Assembly: GCA_026770025.1 (NCBI GenBank)
Contig: JAMXDE010000037.1
Coordinates: 558,001-622,000 of the forward strand
DNA: 64,000 nucleotides
Source of the DNA: Craspedostauros australis
Lineage: Eukaryota; Bacillariophyta; Bacillariophyceae; Mastogloiales; Achnanthaceae
Reading direction: 5' to 3'
Below are positions 1 through 9,733 of this stretch, in pieces. The notes beneath the pieces were generated by a model that saw only the letters and a list, made by a program, of their open reading frames with translations, did no database searches and was not told where the DNA came from. The position numbers and the translations under genes are program-made. Within the stretch, counting starts at the first letter, position 1, and every line of letters begins with the position of its first letter.

Positions 1-1
1 A

Positions 2-823
2 AACTCCAAATACGTTGACTTTAATGAGTGTAAGCTCGCCAATGGGGGTGCCGATTTGTGCAGATGGCTGTCTCCAAACAACTGCGGCATCACCAGAGTA
101 TCCTTTGATAGCACCCGTATCACTTGCGATAGCTTGGCAAAGCTACTCCAGTCAAACAAGCGCATCAACCAGCTCGAAATCGATTGGTCGCGGCTCTCTA
201 ACGGCCAACGAATCTACTCACAACAAGAAATCGAGCGGATCATCAAACTCCTTTCAGATGCATCACACCTGAAGAGCCTAGAGGTTTCCAATCTTTGGAA
301 CGCGCTATCGCGACAACAGCAGGGTGCATGGTTCGACATTTTGATATCGCTCCTGGGAAACAAGAGCTTGTCATGTCTCACATACTGGGAAATGTGGAAG
401 CCCGACATGTCCACGGTTCCGCCTGAGACCCTCTCAGCACAAATGGAAGCATTTCAGCAAGCCTTGGAGCAGACTACCCAACTCACCTATCTCCGCATTC
501 GACCACACCCGCCTGGCAAACATGCCCATTGGTACTATGCACTTGTTAAACGTATCTTGCGGCGAAATTATTGCAACAAGGTGAGAGCAGCACTGTGTTC
601 CCTTCCAACATGGTCGCGGCCGCTGGCCCTGTTTGGGAAGATGCTGATGACAAGACGCCGACGTTGGAATATATTGGGTGCAAAGGATCCCATGAGCGAG
701 ACTTTCCATCTTCTTCTGCAGGGCAGTGAGATGTTGAAGCAGGCATGGGACGACAAGAGAGCGGGTCAGCTCGTCCAAGTTGAGAAGGATCCCACTGCCC
801 GAGAGAAGAACCAGCAAGGCTGA
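2..823 (+). CDS. LRR-like (RNI-like) family protein, copy 1, 5' end outside window
   Basis: The frame is open from base 2 and ends at 823, giving 273 visible residues. It is the C-terminal part of the protein encoded complete at 4107-5501: both share CKLANGGADLCRWLSPNN near the left edge, the repeat-like segment around SDASHLKSLEVS, and an LPTWSRPLALFG block near the end. Leucine-spaced stretches resemble ribonuclease-inhibitor-type repeats. No enzyme motif, signal peptide or membrane span is seen. An ATG at 56 lies inside the conserved region, so it is not the true start. Family function is unknown; such proteins usually mediate binding. The copy looks intact in the part that is visible. Confidence 0.75.
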   Translation, partial: NSKYVDFNECKLANGGADLCRWLSPNNCGITRVSFDSTRITCDSLAKLLQSNKRINQLEIDWSRLSNGQRIYSQQEIERIIKLLSDASHLKSLEVSNLWNALSRQQQGAWFDILISLLGNKSLSCLTYWEMWKPDMSTVPPETLSAQMEAFQQALEQTTQLTYLRIRPHPPGKHAHWYYALVKRILRRNYCNKVRAALCSLPTWSRPLALFGKMLMTRRRRWNILGAKDPMSETFHLLLQGSEMLKQAWDDKRAGQLVQVEKDPTAREKNQQG

Positions 824-1123
824 GATGTCGCCTGGAATAGATCAAAGCGCTTCTGCCAGAGCATCGGAAGTGATAACGGACTGGCCATACTCGTCAAAGC
901 GACGAAGGTTCCTCTTGACAGTTTGCAAAGCAAGGCGGAGTGCACCGATGATTGAGATAGTACGAGTACGTTCGATGTCACGAGTACAATAGGATACTTT
1001 GCAGCCTTACTCCGAATAATTATAATGCGTTGGTCGAGCATGGGCGTACTCGATGCATGTGTGCTCGTGGTCGTGGCACAGGATAAGGGAGATGGTTGGT
1101 TGATCAGTTGATTGATTGATCAG

Positions 1124-1195
<72 letters not shown>

Positions 1196-1337
1196 GAGGT
1201 GTTCGCTTGTGATTATGATTGCGATTGTGTGTTGTGGTTTGTGAGAAGTATGGAATGTCTAGATCGTACGAGTATGGCTAGTCCATCAACAACAAGCGAA
1301 AGCCGTCCATAGAACCTATCTGCACCACATCGCGATT
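824..1337. repeat. Duplicated 3' flank followed by a (TTGA)n microsatellite
   Basis: Bases 824 to about 1090 match the region after the second LRR gene (5502-5770), including the stretch from GCATGGGCGTA to the run around AGGGAGATG. Similarity then stops at a tetranucleotide repeat (TTGA, about 1095-1195, roughly 25 units). No gene is seen before the pseudogene that begins at 1338. A TACGAGTA box occurs near 960 and another near 1267. Confidence 0.75.
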
Positions 1338-3110
1338 TCACATCGCCATTTCACACAGCTCCATACATTCTCGTATCCTCAGAATGGCAGCATCCAGAAA
1401 GATCTTCTTCGCAACGCCCATCTTGTCCGTGATGAAGAAGAACACATCCCGGAACTTGGCAAACGATCCCAACGAGGTCTCTCGGTACCCCAATACACCA
1501 GCCTTGGCCATGATGCCGATGATGGCCATGATCTCGTGGTGGTGGACCGTCGCTTGTCCTTGGATTCTGTCTGCAGGATGTCTTCGAGGCTGTTCCCGCC
1601 ATTGGCTTGTTCATCGTACTGCATGGTATGCTGCTGAATGGCGTTGACCAGGAAGCATGCGTCTTGGATGGCCTGATTGGCGCTCTGTCCAAGGAATGGT
1701 GGCATGGCGTGCGCCGCATCACCGCAGACAGTCAGGATGGCGACCTTGTCTGCGCCGGTGCTTCCATTACAGTCACAGTTGCGATTTCCGTTGGTGGCCA
1801 TCATCGATCTGGTCCATCGCGCAAAGGTATTGTGGAGCTAGACCCCCAACTCGAAGAAACGATCGGCCTTGTCGATGAGTCGATCGATGATGGTCCTTGT
1901 GGCGTGCGTGGAGGTCTTGGCATCATCGATCTGCTGTCACATCTGTTGCTGGATGCGCTCGGCCTTGGATGATACCTTCCAAGTGACGTTCTCGTCATCC
2001 TTGCTGACGGCGGGCTTGGAGAAGAGCAAGGCGTTGCGGAAAATGATGAAGCAGCATCGGGTGGTGCCGCGCTTGATGCCGCTGCGGTAGTTACCAGCGA
2101 GGCAGTAGGTGCCGTTGCCAAAGTGTTGCTGCAGGACGGAATCATGTGTAGTTGTGTTCATTCCGTCGTCGCTACCGCGGTCGCTGTTGTTGTCGCTGTC
2201 CTCTTTGGCGACATCCTGGATGACGTACCGGATGCGGATGCCAGAGTTCACAGCTGGCGAATTGCGTTGATTGTCTGATGGCGACCGCGCATCGCCGTTG
2301 ATGTACTGCTTGACGACGTTGTTGGCACCATCAAAGCCCACCACCATATCGTACCAGTACGACCCTTCTCTCGTTCCATCTTCAAACGCGAGATGGATGG
2401 CATCTCGCTTCTCCATCTTTTCATATTCCACATTCATCACTTGCTTTGCCAAGATGCACGGGCGTCACCTCCACCTCCTCAAGCAGCGCCTCCTGCAACG
2501 CTCCTCGCATGATGGAGGACGGTACGCCATGACCTCGCCTTCCTCCTGGATCAGCGCTTTCGTCGTGGCGTCACTCCGCATCCATGGCCATCTGTCTGAG
2601 ATTGAAGTGCAACAGCTGGAACTCCTCGTTGGATGAGATCCAGTTGGTGGTCTTGCATCGCACGGTCGTCAACGGCAGCGTGACATTGGCCGCCGCACGC
2701 TGCAGGGACGGATAGATCTGCTTCAGCACCGCCATGCTGCCGTTAAGCTGCACACCCGCACCTGCGACGACGTCCAATTCTGGTTTCGCATCGAAGCATG
2801 TCACGTCGAAGCATGTCACATCGAAGCATATCACATCAATGTTGTGTGCATCGTTGATTTTGTTGTTGTCGAAGGCATGCGCCAAGGAGAGACCGGCGAT
2901 GCCACCGCCGATCACGGCAATCTTCCGCATTGGTTGGTGATTCTCATTCCCGTTGCTTCTGCTACTGCGACTCCTGCTGCTGCATTGGAGCGAGGATGAC
3001 AGGGATGGCGATGACAGTGAGGTCGTTGCCACCACCATGCACACGATGCAGATGGCACCAATCATCCTCTTTTGATGCATCAACCACGTCGTTGGTGCCA
3101 TTGCTGCCAA
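1338..3110 (-). pseudogene. FAD-dependent monooxygenase (aromatic hydroxylase/zeaxanthin epoxidase type), decayed
   Basis: Reading leftwards from 3110, a hydrophobic N-terminus leads to a Rossmann FAD motif (IGGGIAGLSLAHA, near 2900) and the conserved AGAGVQLNGSM segment. Further on there is FEDGT with VGFDGANN (about 2330-2400) and the FAD-pyrophosphate motif GDAAHAMPPFLGQSANQAIQDA (about 1660-1720). The order matches PHBH-fold flavin monooxygenases. The frame is broken: in-frame stops at 2571-2573, 1937-1939 and 1838-1840, single-base frame changes near 2455 and 2500, and another near 1530. None of these breaks is framed by a convincing GT-AG intron. The substrate cannot be told. Assembly indels could cause the frame changes but hardly the stop codons. 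Confidence 0.8.
2790..2842. repeat. Three tandem 15-base units inside the pseudogene
   Basis: TCGAAGCATGTCACG-type units repeat three times with one or two changes. On the minus strand they encode CFDVT, CFDVT and CFDAK. In related flavoproteins this strand is a single VFEAR/K-like segment ending the first Rossmann beta-alpha-beta unit, so two units look like expansion. Confidence 0.7.
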
Positions 3111-4106
3111 TGTTGTGATTCTTCTGGTTGTGGCTGTCTCTGTGGTTGGGCGATCAATGAGTGAGGAACCAAGTTAACCAGCTGGCATTGTTCGAAGTCT
3201 CTCTCCAGAAACAGAGAGAGTGTTGGTATCGTACTCTGTGGATAGACGCTTGATGGCAACGGTGATCATCAGTGACCGTTGTGGTTGTGACGATCTGTAT
3301 CAGTCTTCTGCAGCGATGTCTGCACCACCACCATGGCCATCGTCGTCACCACAAGTTCCATCGTTTCTCGATCGTTCCATGTTGATCACGGGACTGATAG
3401 TTGATTCATTCACTCGTGACGATTGTGCGAGGCGAGATGAGTCCTGGATACGTTTGCTGTCGATTGAAACACGAATGGTGTCACCATCATCATCACCATC
3501 GTCATGTTCTCGACAAAACGCGGGAAACGCCTCTGATTTCCACCGAAGAAGTCGTCGTGGTGGATTCGTCACATCGTGGATCCGCCCATTACGGTCGTTC
3601 AATGACATCCAACCGCCGAAGTACATAGTATGCATTCGTATGGCATACTGGTTGACTCCCCCAAGACCATCACAGAGGGATGTACTCATATTACACGAAC
3701 TATGGTATCACATGAAGAAGCGCGACTGCGCGGCGTGGCGAAGTTGGGCACGATCGAAGGTCGTATCGTGCAAGCGAGCGAGCTAGCCTGCTTCGGATCA
3801 TGATGTAGCTGTCCACGGTCGTACCATACCATACCATCGCATGGGATGCCATACACCGTGGTGGAACTGCGCAAGTCCATGCAAGCGTGTTGACTGACGA
3901 CACGTTGCTTCATGATCAATGCACAGGATCATGAAATGGAGGACAGCAAACTTGATCAGATGAGCTCACAATCGCCATCCAAGCGCAACTGATTTGGGAC
4001 CACATACGCTACCAGCACTACTCGTACGAGTGTACCGCCAATATCAACAATCACCAGCAGCACGGACAACAGCGACGACAGCAACGACAGCGACAACAAG
4101 AAAAGG
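3111..4106. other. Upstream module of LRR copy 2, duplicated in inverted form at 60613-61370
   Basis: From about 3400 to 4106 this sequence matches the reverse complement of the region upstream of the third LRR gene. Shared landmarks are GAGATGAGTCCTGGATACG, the block around CCCCCAAGACCATCACAG, and the stretch AGATGAGCTCACAATCGCCA. A palindromic box CTCGTACGAG lies at 4021-4030, about 77 bases before the start codon. Frames of 100-190 codons occur here but are not clearly coding. Bases 3111-3400 show nothing recognisable. Confidence 0.65.
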
Positions 4107-5501
4107 ATGAAGCGCAACATGTATGGTGACGCCAACACCAACACCAACAGCCATCATGATCCAGACTTCAAGACTTTCTGGAAACAGCTCCATGGAAAAG
4201 AGCTGCCACCGAAGACCGTGTTCGCTCCGCAGTACCCACACGCAGAGCAGACCGACTGCTACAGTGTCACATCCAAGCGGATGGAATACTGGGACATGGC
4301 CATCGAAGCAGGATTCACCTTTGTTGACTTGAAATCGATGCAGCGGCGGCACGAATACATTGCTTTATCACCTCATGTTCTGTTGAGAGGTGGTTTTGAC
4401 ATGGGCTACGCGCAGATGTACATTCGATCTCTGAAACTGGAATTTGGCACCATTGACCAATTCGGAGAAGAAGACAAGCAAGCAATTCGCTTCGTACTTC
4501 GATTGGCTGCTAAACATCCACTCAAATCTTCATTCGACGGAGGCATCTGCTTGAGTCCACCCTTTCCGAAGATGAAACAGCTCCACGACATCCCTCTTGT
4601 GACACATCGTGTAAAATTGTTGCATTGTGATCTTGTTGATTGCGACAAACTCATGTTCAACATCTCCCAAAACCCGAAATACGTTAAGTTTGAATGCTGT
4701 AAGCTCGCCAATGGGGGCGCTGATTTGTGCAGATGGCTGTCTCCAAACAATTGCAGCGTCACCGAAGTATCCTTTAAAATCACCCTTATCACTCGCGATA
4801 GCTTGGCAACGCTATTCCAGTCAAACAAGCACATCAACAAGCTCGGAATCAGTTTCTTTGGGGACTACAACCGGCAACGAACCTACTCACGACAAGAAAT
4901 CGACCAGATCATCCAACTCCTTTCAGATGCATCGCACCTGAAGAGCCTAGAGGTTTCTGGTATTTGGAACGGGTTATCGCGACAAGAGCAGGATACCTGG
5001 TTCGCCATTTTGGTATCACTCCTGGGAAACAAGAGCTTGTCATCTCTCACATACCAGGAGTTCTGGGATCTTGGCATGGTTGGGGTTCCGCCTGAGATCC
5101 TCCCAGCACAGATGGAAGCACTTCAGCAAGCCTTGGAGCAGACTACCCAACTCACCTATCTCGACATTCGACCACGCCCGCCTGGCGAACATGCCCATTG
5201 GTACGATGCGCTTGTTAAACGTATCTTGCGGCGAAATCATCGCAGCAAGGTGAGAGCAGTGCTGTGTTCCCTTCCAACATGGTCGCGGCCACTGGCCCTG
5301 TTTGGGGAGATACTGATGAGAACAAACAAACGTCGGGGTAGAATGGATACAGTGGGTCTAATGGGTACAATGGATCCCACGAACGAGACTTTCCATCTTC
5401 TGTTGCAGGGCAGTGACATGTTGAAGCGGGCATGGGACGACAAGAGAGCGGATCGGCTCGTCCAACTTGAGAAAGATTCCATTGCCCACGAGAAGAACTA
5501 G
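4107..5501 (+). CDS. LRR-like (RNI-like) family protein, copy 2, complete
   Basis: 464 residues, intronless. The start is supported by the third copy, which begins in the same way (MKRNMYGDANTN here, MNRNKDGVANTN there, both followed by DFxTFWKQL). After a short N-terminal segment, leucine-spaced stretches follow (VTEVSF, INKLGI, LKSLEVS, SSLTYQEF, LTYLDIRP), typical of RNI-like repeats. A conserved C-terminal region holds LPTWSRPLALFGEIL and a LLLQGSDMLKRAWDD helix. There is no signal peptide, membrane span or catalytic motif. Compared with copy 1, a short insertion near the C-terminus (RMDTVGLMGTMD) looks like slippage. Function is unknown; it may be a binding or scaffold protein from an expanding family. 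Confidence 0.8.
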   Translation: MKRNMYGDANTNTNSHHDPDFKTFWKQLHGKELPPKTVFAPQYPHAEQTDCYSVTSKRMEYWDMAIEAGFTFVDLKSMQRRHEYIALSPHVLLRGGFDMGYAQMYIRSLKLEFGTIDQFGEEDKQAIRFVLRLAAKHPLKSSFDGGICLSPPFPKMKQLHDIPLVTHRVKLLHCDLVDCDKLMFNISQNPKYVKFECCKLANGGADLCRWLSPNNCSVTEVSFKITLITRDSLATLFQSNKHINKLGISFFGDYNRQRTYSRQEIDQIIQLLSDASHLKSLEVSGIWNGLSRQEQDTWFAILVSLLGNKSLSSLTYQEFWDLGMVGVPPEILPAQMEALQQALEQTTQLTYLDIRPRPPGEHAHWYDALVKRILRRNHRSKVRAVLCSLPTWSRPLALFGEILMRTNKRRGRMDTVGLMGTMDPTNETFHLLLQGSDMLKRAWDDKRADRLVQLEKDSIAHEKN

Positions 5502-6229
5502 CAAAGACGAGATGCTGCCTGGGATAGATCAAAGCGCTTCTGCCAGAGCATCGGAAGTGACAGCGGACTGGCCATACTCGTCAAAGCGACGAAGGTTCCT
5601 CTTGACAGTTTGCAAGGAAAGGCGGAGTGCACCGATGATTGAGATAGTACGAGTACAATAGGATACTGTGCAGCCTTACTCCGATTACTTGTAATGCGTT
5701 GGTTGAGCATGGGCGTATTCGATGCATGTGTACTCATGCTCGTGGCACAGAGAAAGGGAGATGTTTGGTGGTGGGTATGTTTGTTGCTCTCTGTGCAGAT
5801 CTCCGTTCGCGATGGCGCAGATCGTTGTTTGATTTTGTGAGCGAAACAGACAGAAACCACGTGAAATGGAGCTATCGTGTTGCGCGCTGCGCTTGTCCGT
5901 GGCCTTGATCGTTCGAGTCGCACTGGTCGTTACTGTGAATTCGTCATCACTCTCGTGAATGAGGAAGGACCTTGCATCCGGGACTGAAGAACGCTTCACA
6001 AAAACCAATGCGTTGGTTGTGGTGAACAGAAACTTCTCGCTTCTTGGGCACAACACCGCTCTCGTGAACAACCCAGCAAAGATTCTGAAGACTGCATCCT
6101 CAACAGGTGACGTTCCTTCCCTCCCTTCATCATTGTCTCTCTGCTCTCGTCCAACCTACTAGTCCCCGCATCCTCAAACGAAGGAAGTCCCATACTTGGT
6201 TCCTGCCTTCGCCGCCGCTGCAGCTGACC
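5502..6229. other. 3' flank duplicate, then gene-free upstream region
   Basis: Bases 5502 to about 5770 repeat the flank of copy 1 (824-1090), including a GTACGAGTACAATAGG box near 5648. The rest up to the reductase start codon shows no gene or clear motif. Confidence 0.6.
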
Positions 6230-7581
6230 ATGCTTCACATCATCATTGGGGGATTGCTAGCCGTCCCGGCGCTCCTCGTGCTGGTTGTTTCCGGCATTGC
6301 CGTCGCCATCCTGTCCGTCCCGGCGCTGCTGTTCCTCGTCTACAGAAAGCCGGCCTCTGTCAGGGCGTCGTCATCATCCAAGCTCCCTGACCACGTGATC
6401 GTCACCGGCGGATCCAGCGGGATCGGTCTCAGCGTGGCCAAGGAGGCGGTGAGCCGAGGTGTCTCCAAGGTCACCATCATCGCGCGCACCAAGGCGAAGC
6501 TAGATGAGGCGCAGAAGCAGCTGGAAGAGCACCGCGAAAAGGTCAAGAAGCAGGTCGCCATCGAGAATCATTCCGTCTCCGTGTCGGACTACGACGCCTT
6601 GGCCAAGCTGGCCAAATCGATCTGCTCCCGCGACGACGCGACGATCCTGTTCAACTGCGCCGGTGTGCCCATCACGACGTACTTCGAGAGCGTCGATGCC
6701 AGCACGCAGTACGACAAGCTCGTGCAGACGAACCAGGTCGGCGCCATGAAGGTGACGCGGGCCTTCCTGCCGCACATGGGCAGCGGATGCGTCGTCTTCA
6801 CGAGCAGCGCGGCGGGGCAGGTCGGAGTGTTTGGCTACACCGCGTACTCGCCCACCAAGTTCGCGCTGCGTGGATTTGCGGAGGCATTGCACATGGAGCT
6901 GTGCACGTCGCCGGTTCATGTGCAGATCGCGTTTCCGGCCGATACCGACACGCCGGGGTACGCGTTGGAGTTGGAGACGATGCCGCCGGAGACGAAGGCG
7001 CTCAATGATGCTGCCGGGTTGGCCGATCCCGACGTGTAAGTTGCATTTGTGCAGTGCAGTGTATTGTAGGTGTCAATGGTGACACTCGCTTTCGTCGCAG
7101 GCCGCATGGCTGCGTATCTGCTCCGGCCATGTTCAAGTATCCTCACCATCACAATTCCAATTCCTTTGCCCACACAATGTTCGCTATCCCGCACCACGCC
7201 AATTCATCACACCACGCCCCCACCCGACTCAACCCCGCCTCGCCGAACAACAGTACCGCACGCAGCATGGTGAACGCCGCGTTCGCCGACAACCCGCCGT
7301 TCCTCGTGTACTTCACCTTCGAAGGCTGGATGCTGTCCAACCTGACCTCCGGCATGGGACCGGTCAGCTCCTTGGCCGATGCCGTCACGCAGGTCGCGCT
7401 GCTGTCCCTCTTCCGATTCATCTCCCTGTTCTACCTCAACGACTTTTGGCGCATCATCCAGAACATGCAGGCGACGGGCAAGACCAACAAACCGGGCTTT
7501 GCCAACGCGGAGGACGCCAAGTCCACGTCGTCGTATGGTTCCACAGACAGCGCCGCAAGGCAGTCGGAGAAGCAAGATTAG
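6230..7581 (+). CDS. 3-ketodihydrosphingosine reductase (short-chain dehydrogenase), two exons
   Basis: Reduces 3-ketosphinganine to sphinganine with NADPH at the ER membrane, the second step of sphingolipid synthesis. The model is join(6230-7035, 7254-7581), 377 residues. The donor is GTAAGT at 7036 and the acceptor CAG ends at 7253; splicing joins LADPDV to TARSMVN, as expected for the family. Residues 4-38 form a membrane anchor. TGGSSGIG (59-66) is the cofactor loop, NCAG follows, Ser192/193 is the catalytic serine, and Tyr206-x3-Lys210 is the active pair. Exon 2 encodes the KDSR-specific tail (TSGMGPVSSLADAV, then LFRFISLFYL). A CAG ending at 7100 would also keep the frame but would insert 51 residues. 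An ATG at 6107 exists, but the anchor fits the start at 6230. Confidence 0.87.
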
Positions 7582-8209
7582 GATCAGTTTGTACGGTAAT
7601 TGTCTGCACCTGCGAGATCAAGATTATGCGCAACATCAAGATGATGCGCATGGATGGTTGCGGTTCACAAGTACACATAGTACTCTGCTTACGACGCAAT
7701 TCAGCACCATAATCTACGATTACTCTAGCACAATAGTCGTCATGGCTCTCGCATGGAGCACGATCTACGAACAGCTATAGAGACCGTACGTGCGTACATT
7801 CGGTTGGCATTGTTGAGCTTCGCTCTACATTCGATGTGAGACTTGGAGGTCAGTCATGCGTTGCGGAACGACACATTGTATCTTTTGTGTCATTTCAATG
7901 TCACTTCTTGAACAGCGAAGAAACGCAGCTGTTGACGGTCATCTCTTCACTTTCGTGGAAAACAGTTCTTCGTCTGCAAATGAGTTGTGATGAATGCCTC
8001 GCCGTCTTTCTCCATGGTGGTTACTCTCTGCAATGGATGGCAACATCGGCTACTCCAGAGAATATAATATAGCATAACGTTATAGAGTAGAGTGATCTAT
8101 TGCATCAACGGATGCCTCGACGAGTATTGCATGGAGTTATAGATTAGTATCGTGGAATACCCATAGACCAACAGGCCGATAGACCAACAGACCAATAGAG
8201 AGCAGAGCG
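7582..8209. other. Gap without a recognisable gene
   Basis: No convincing coding region. Just before the sulfotransferase start (8155-8200) are imperfect repeats of ATAGACCAACAG. Nothing else is seen. Confidence 0.5.
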
Positions 8210-9733
8210 ATGGTCCGATCACGCGGAGGCAGCAAGCTTCACGACCGGACGTTGGGCAAGACGAGGAGGAAGAAGACCGTCAAGCCGATTTCCGCGTCGA
8301 CGAGGAAGGCACTCGCAAAGAAGCGCAGGACGAGATTCCACTTCGCTGGGTTTGCGATGCTCATGATGCTCGTGGTATTCACGGCCCTGGAGATTCTGTA
8401 CTTCATGCCCAAGGCGCTGAAGAAGCACCAGGCACAGCGGTTCGGCGTCGGAGATGCGCGCGTCAGCGAAGCAGTGGACCTCATGGCGCAGGCCCAATCT
8501 CCTGGCCAAACGCACACGGAGACCTTCGGCGGGTTCAACCTCATTCCGTACCAATGCTCCATCGAGTACTCGCCCCAACAAGGCTGGTACCCATACTGGC
8601 TCGACGCGGTCACGGCGGAACAGGCTGCCGCGGGGATGGACGGCTACTGCGACTTCTATCCCATGAAGGATGCGGCGAAATACGCGTCGAGCATGGGCAC
8701 CGTCGATAAGGAGGGAAAGCCGATAAAGGTGCAGCACCATGAGCTGCTGACGATGGTCCGCATTCCCAAGACGGGCAGCACGTCGCTGTTGGATTGGATG
8801 ACGCTGCCGCACAGCAAGGATGGCACCATCGAGCATCTCAACGACAAGTACGCGCGGACCAACAAAAAGCTGATGAACCGCAACAAGTGCCTCTTCATTC
8901 CGAAGGATCTCATCGGTTCGCACTATCCCTCCAGCACGTTCAAGGGCGGCAGCTGCCTGAACATCAACGTGGACAAGACGGTGGAGGACTGGATTGAATT
9001 GACGCGAGGGTACTCGCAGAATTACGACGTGCGCAACACCAACAATCACCGGTACACGCTGCAGTTCTTCACGATCCTGCGCGATCCCTTCGAGCGCCTC
9101 GTCTCCTACTTTCACTACGCCAACCAGGTCTACCCCGCTTGGAGCTCCGAATCGACGCCACCGGAAAACGCGCGCATCGAAGCCGGAGACATGACGGGAT
9201 GGTTGCAGACGATGGCGAGTCAGAATGAAAAGTACCTTCTGCACTCTCGAGTGGCCCCGTACCAGCTCACGATGGTCGGCAGTCCGGATCAGCTCAATGT
9301 CACGCTGTCCATGATCCAGCGGTACTACCTCAACAAGGAGAAGACGATGGTCGGCATGCCACCGATCACCCCGCTGCTCGCCGAGTGCTACGACGCGTCG
9401 ATCGCGCTGATGCAGACCGTGTATCCGCAGTACGTGCTGGACGCAGAGACGGCAGGCGACTCGCAAGAACGGCGGTGGATTCAGCGGCAGCCGGGTGGGG
9501 CAGGCACCGATATCGATCGCGCCGTGTGGCGCAAGAAGGCGATCGCTTGGTTTTGGGAAGATTACATCTTTTACCACGTCGCGGCGCATGAGTTCAACGT
9601 GTTGCTCGAGAACTATGGTATCGATGCGTCGATGCGGGATCAATGCCGAACGGCAACCAAGAAGCGGTTTGAGGAGGATGCGCGAGCACTTCCGGAGCTC
9701 CACGATTACGTCAAATGGGAGGAAGAGGAATGA
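8210..9733 (+). CDS. Golgi-type carbohydrate sulfotransferase, type II membrane protein
   Basis: 507 residues, intronless. It should transfer sulfate from PAPS to a glycan in the Golgi lumen. The N-terminal 42 residues are strongly basic and are followed by one membrane span (about 43-66), the type II layout. PKTGSTS (186-192) is the 5'-phosphosulfate-binding loop. ILRDPFERLVSYFHY, with Arg291 and Ser299, is the 3'-phosphate-binding segment. These motifs fit the heparan 2-O/uronyl sulfotransferase-like group (Sulfotransfer_2). Cysteines in the luminal part suggest disulfides. The acceptor sugar cannot be told. ATG 8210 is the first in frame. A long open frame on the opposite strand (8219-9703) is a codon-bias shadow. 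Confidence 0.85.
   Translation: MVRSRGGSKLHDRTLGKTRRKKTVKPISASTRKALAKKRRTRFHFAGFAMLMMLVVFTALEILYFMPKALKKHQAQRFGVGDARVSEAVDLMAQAQSPGQTHTETFGGFNLIPYQCSIEYSPQQGWYPYWLDAVTAEQAAAGMDGYCDFYPMKDAAKYASSMGTVDKEGKPIKVQHHELLTMVRIPKTGSTSLLDWMTLPHSKDGTIEHLNDKYARTNKKLMNRNKCLFIPKDLIGSHYPSSTFKGGSCLNINVDKTVEDWIELTRGYSQNYDVRNTNNHRYTLQFFTILRDPFERLVSYFHYANQVYPAWSSESTPPENARIEAGDMTGWLQTMASQNEKYLLHSRVAPYQLTMVGSPDQLNVTLSMIQRYYLNKEKTMVGMPPITPLLAECYDASIALMQTVYPQYVLDAETAGDSQERRWIQRQPGGAGTDIDRAVWRKKAIAWFWEDYIFYHVAAHEFNVLLENYGIDASMRDQCRTATKKRFEEDARALPELHDYVKWEEEE

Noticed and set aside
1095-1195. Regularly spaced repeat considered as an array of larger units
   Set aside because: It is a simple TTGA tetranucleotide tract without spacers.
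3220-3786. 188-codon plus-strand frame as a gene
   Set aside because: It lies in duplicated upstream DNA and has no domain. Only the possibly conserved middle is reported as a finding.
8219-9703. A 494-codon open frame opposite the sulfotransferase, and similar long antisense frames opposite the genes at 26307, 28311, 29840, 31980 and 44923
   Set aside because: No domains and Arg/His/Val-rich shadow composition. GC-ended codons in the true frame rarely give stops on the other strand.
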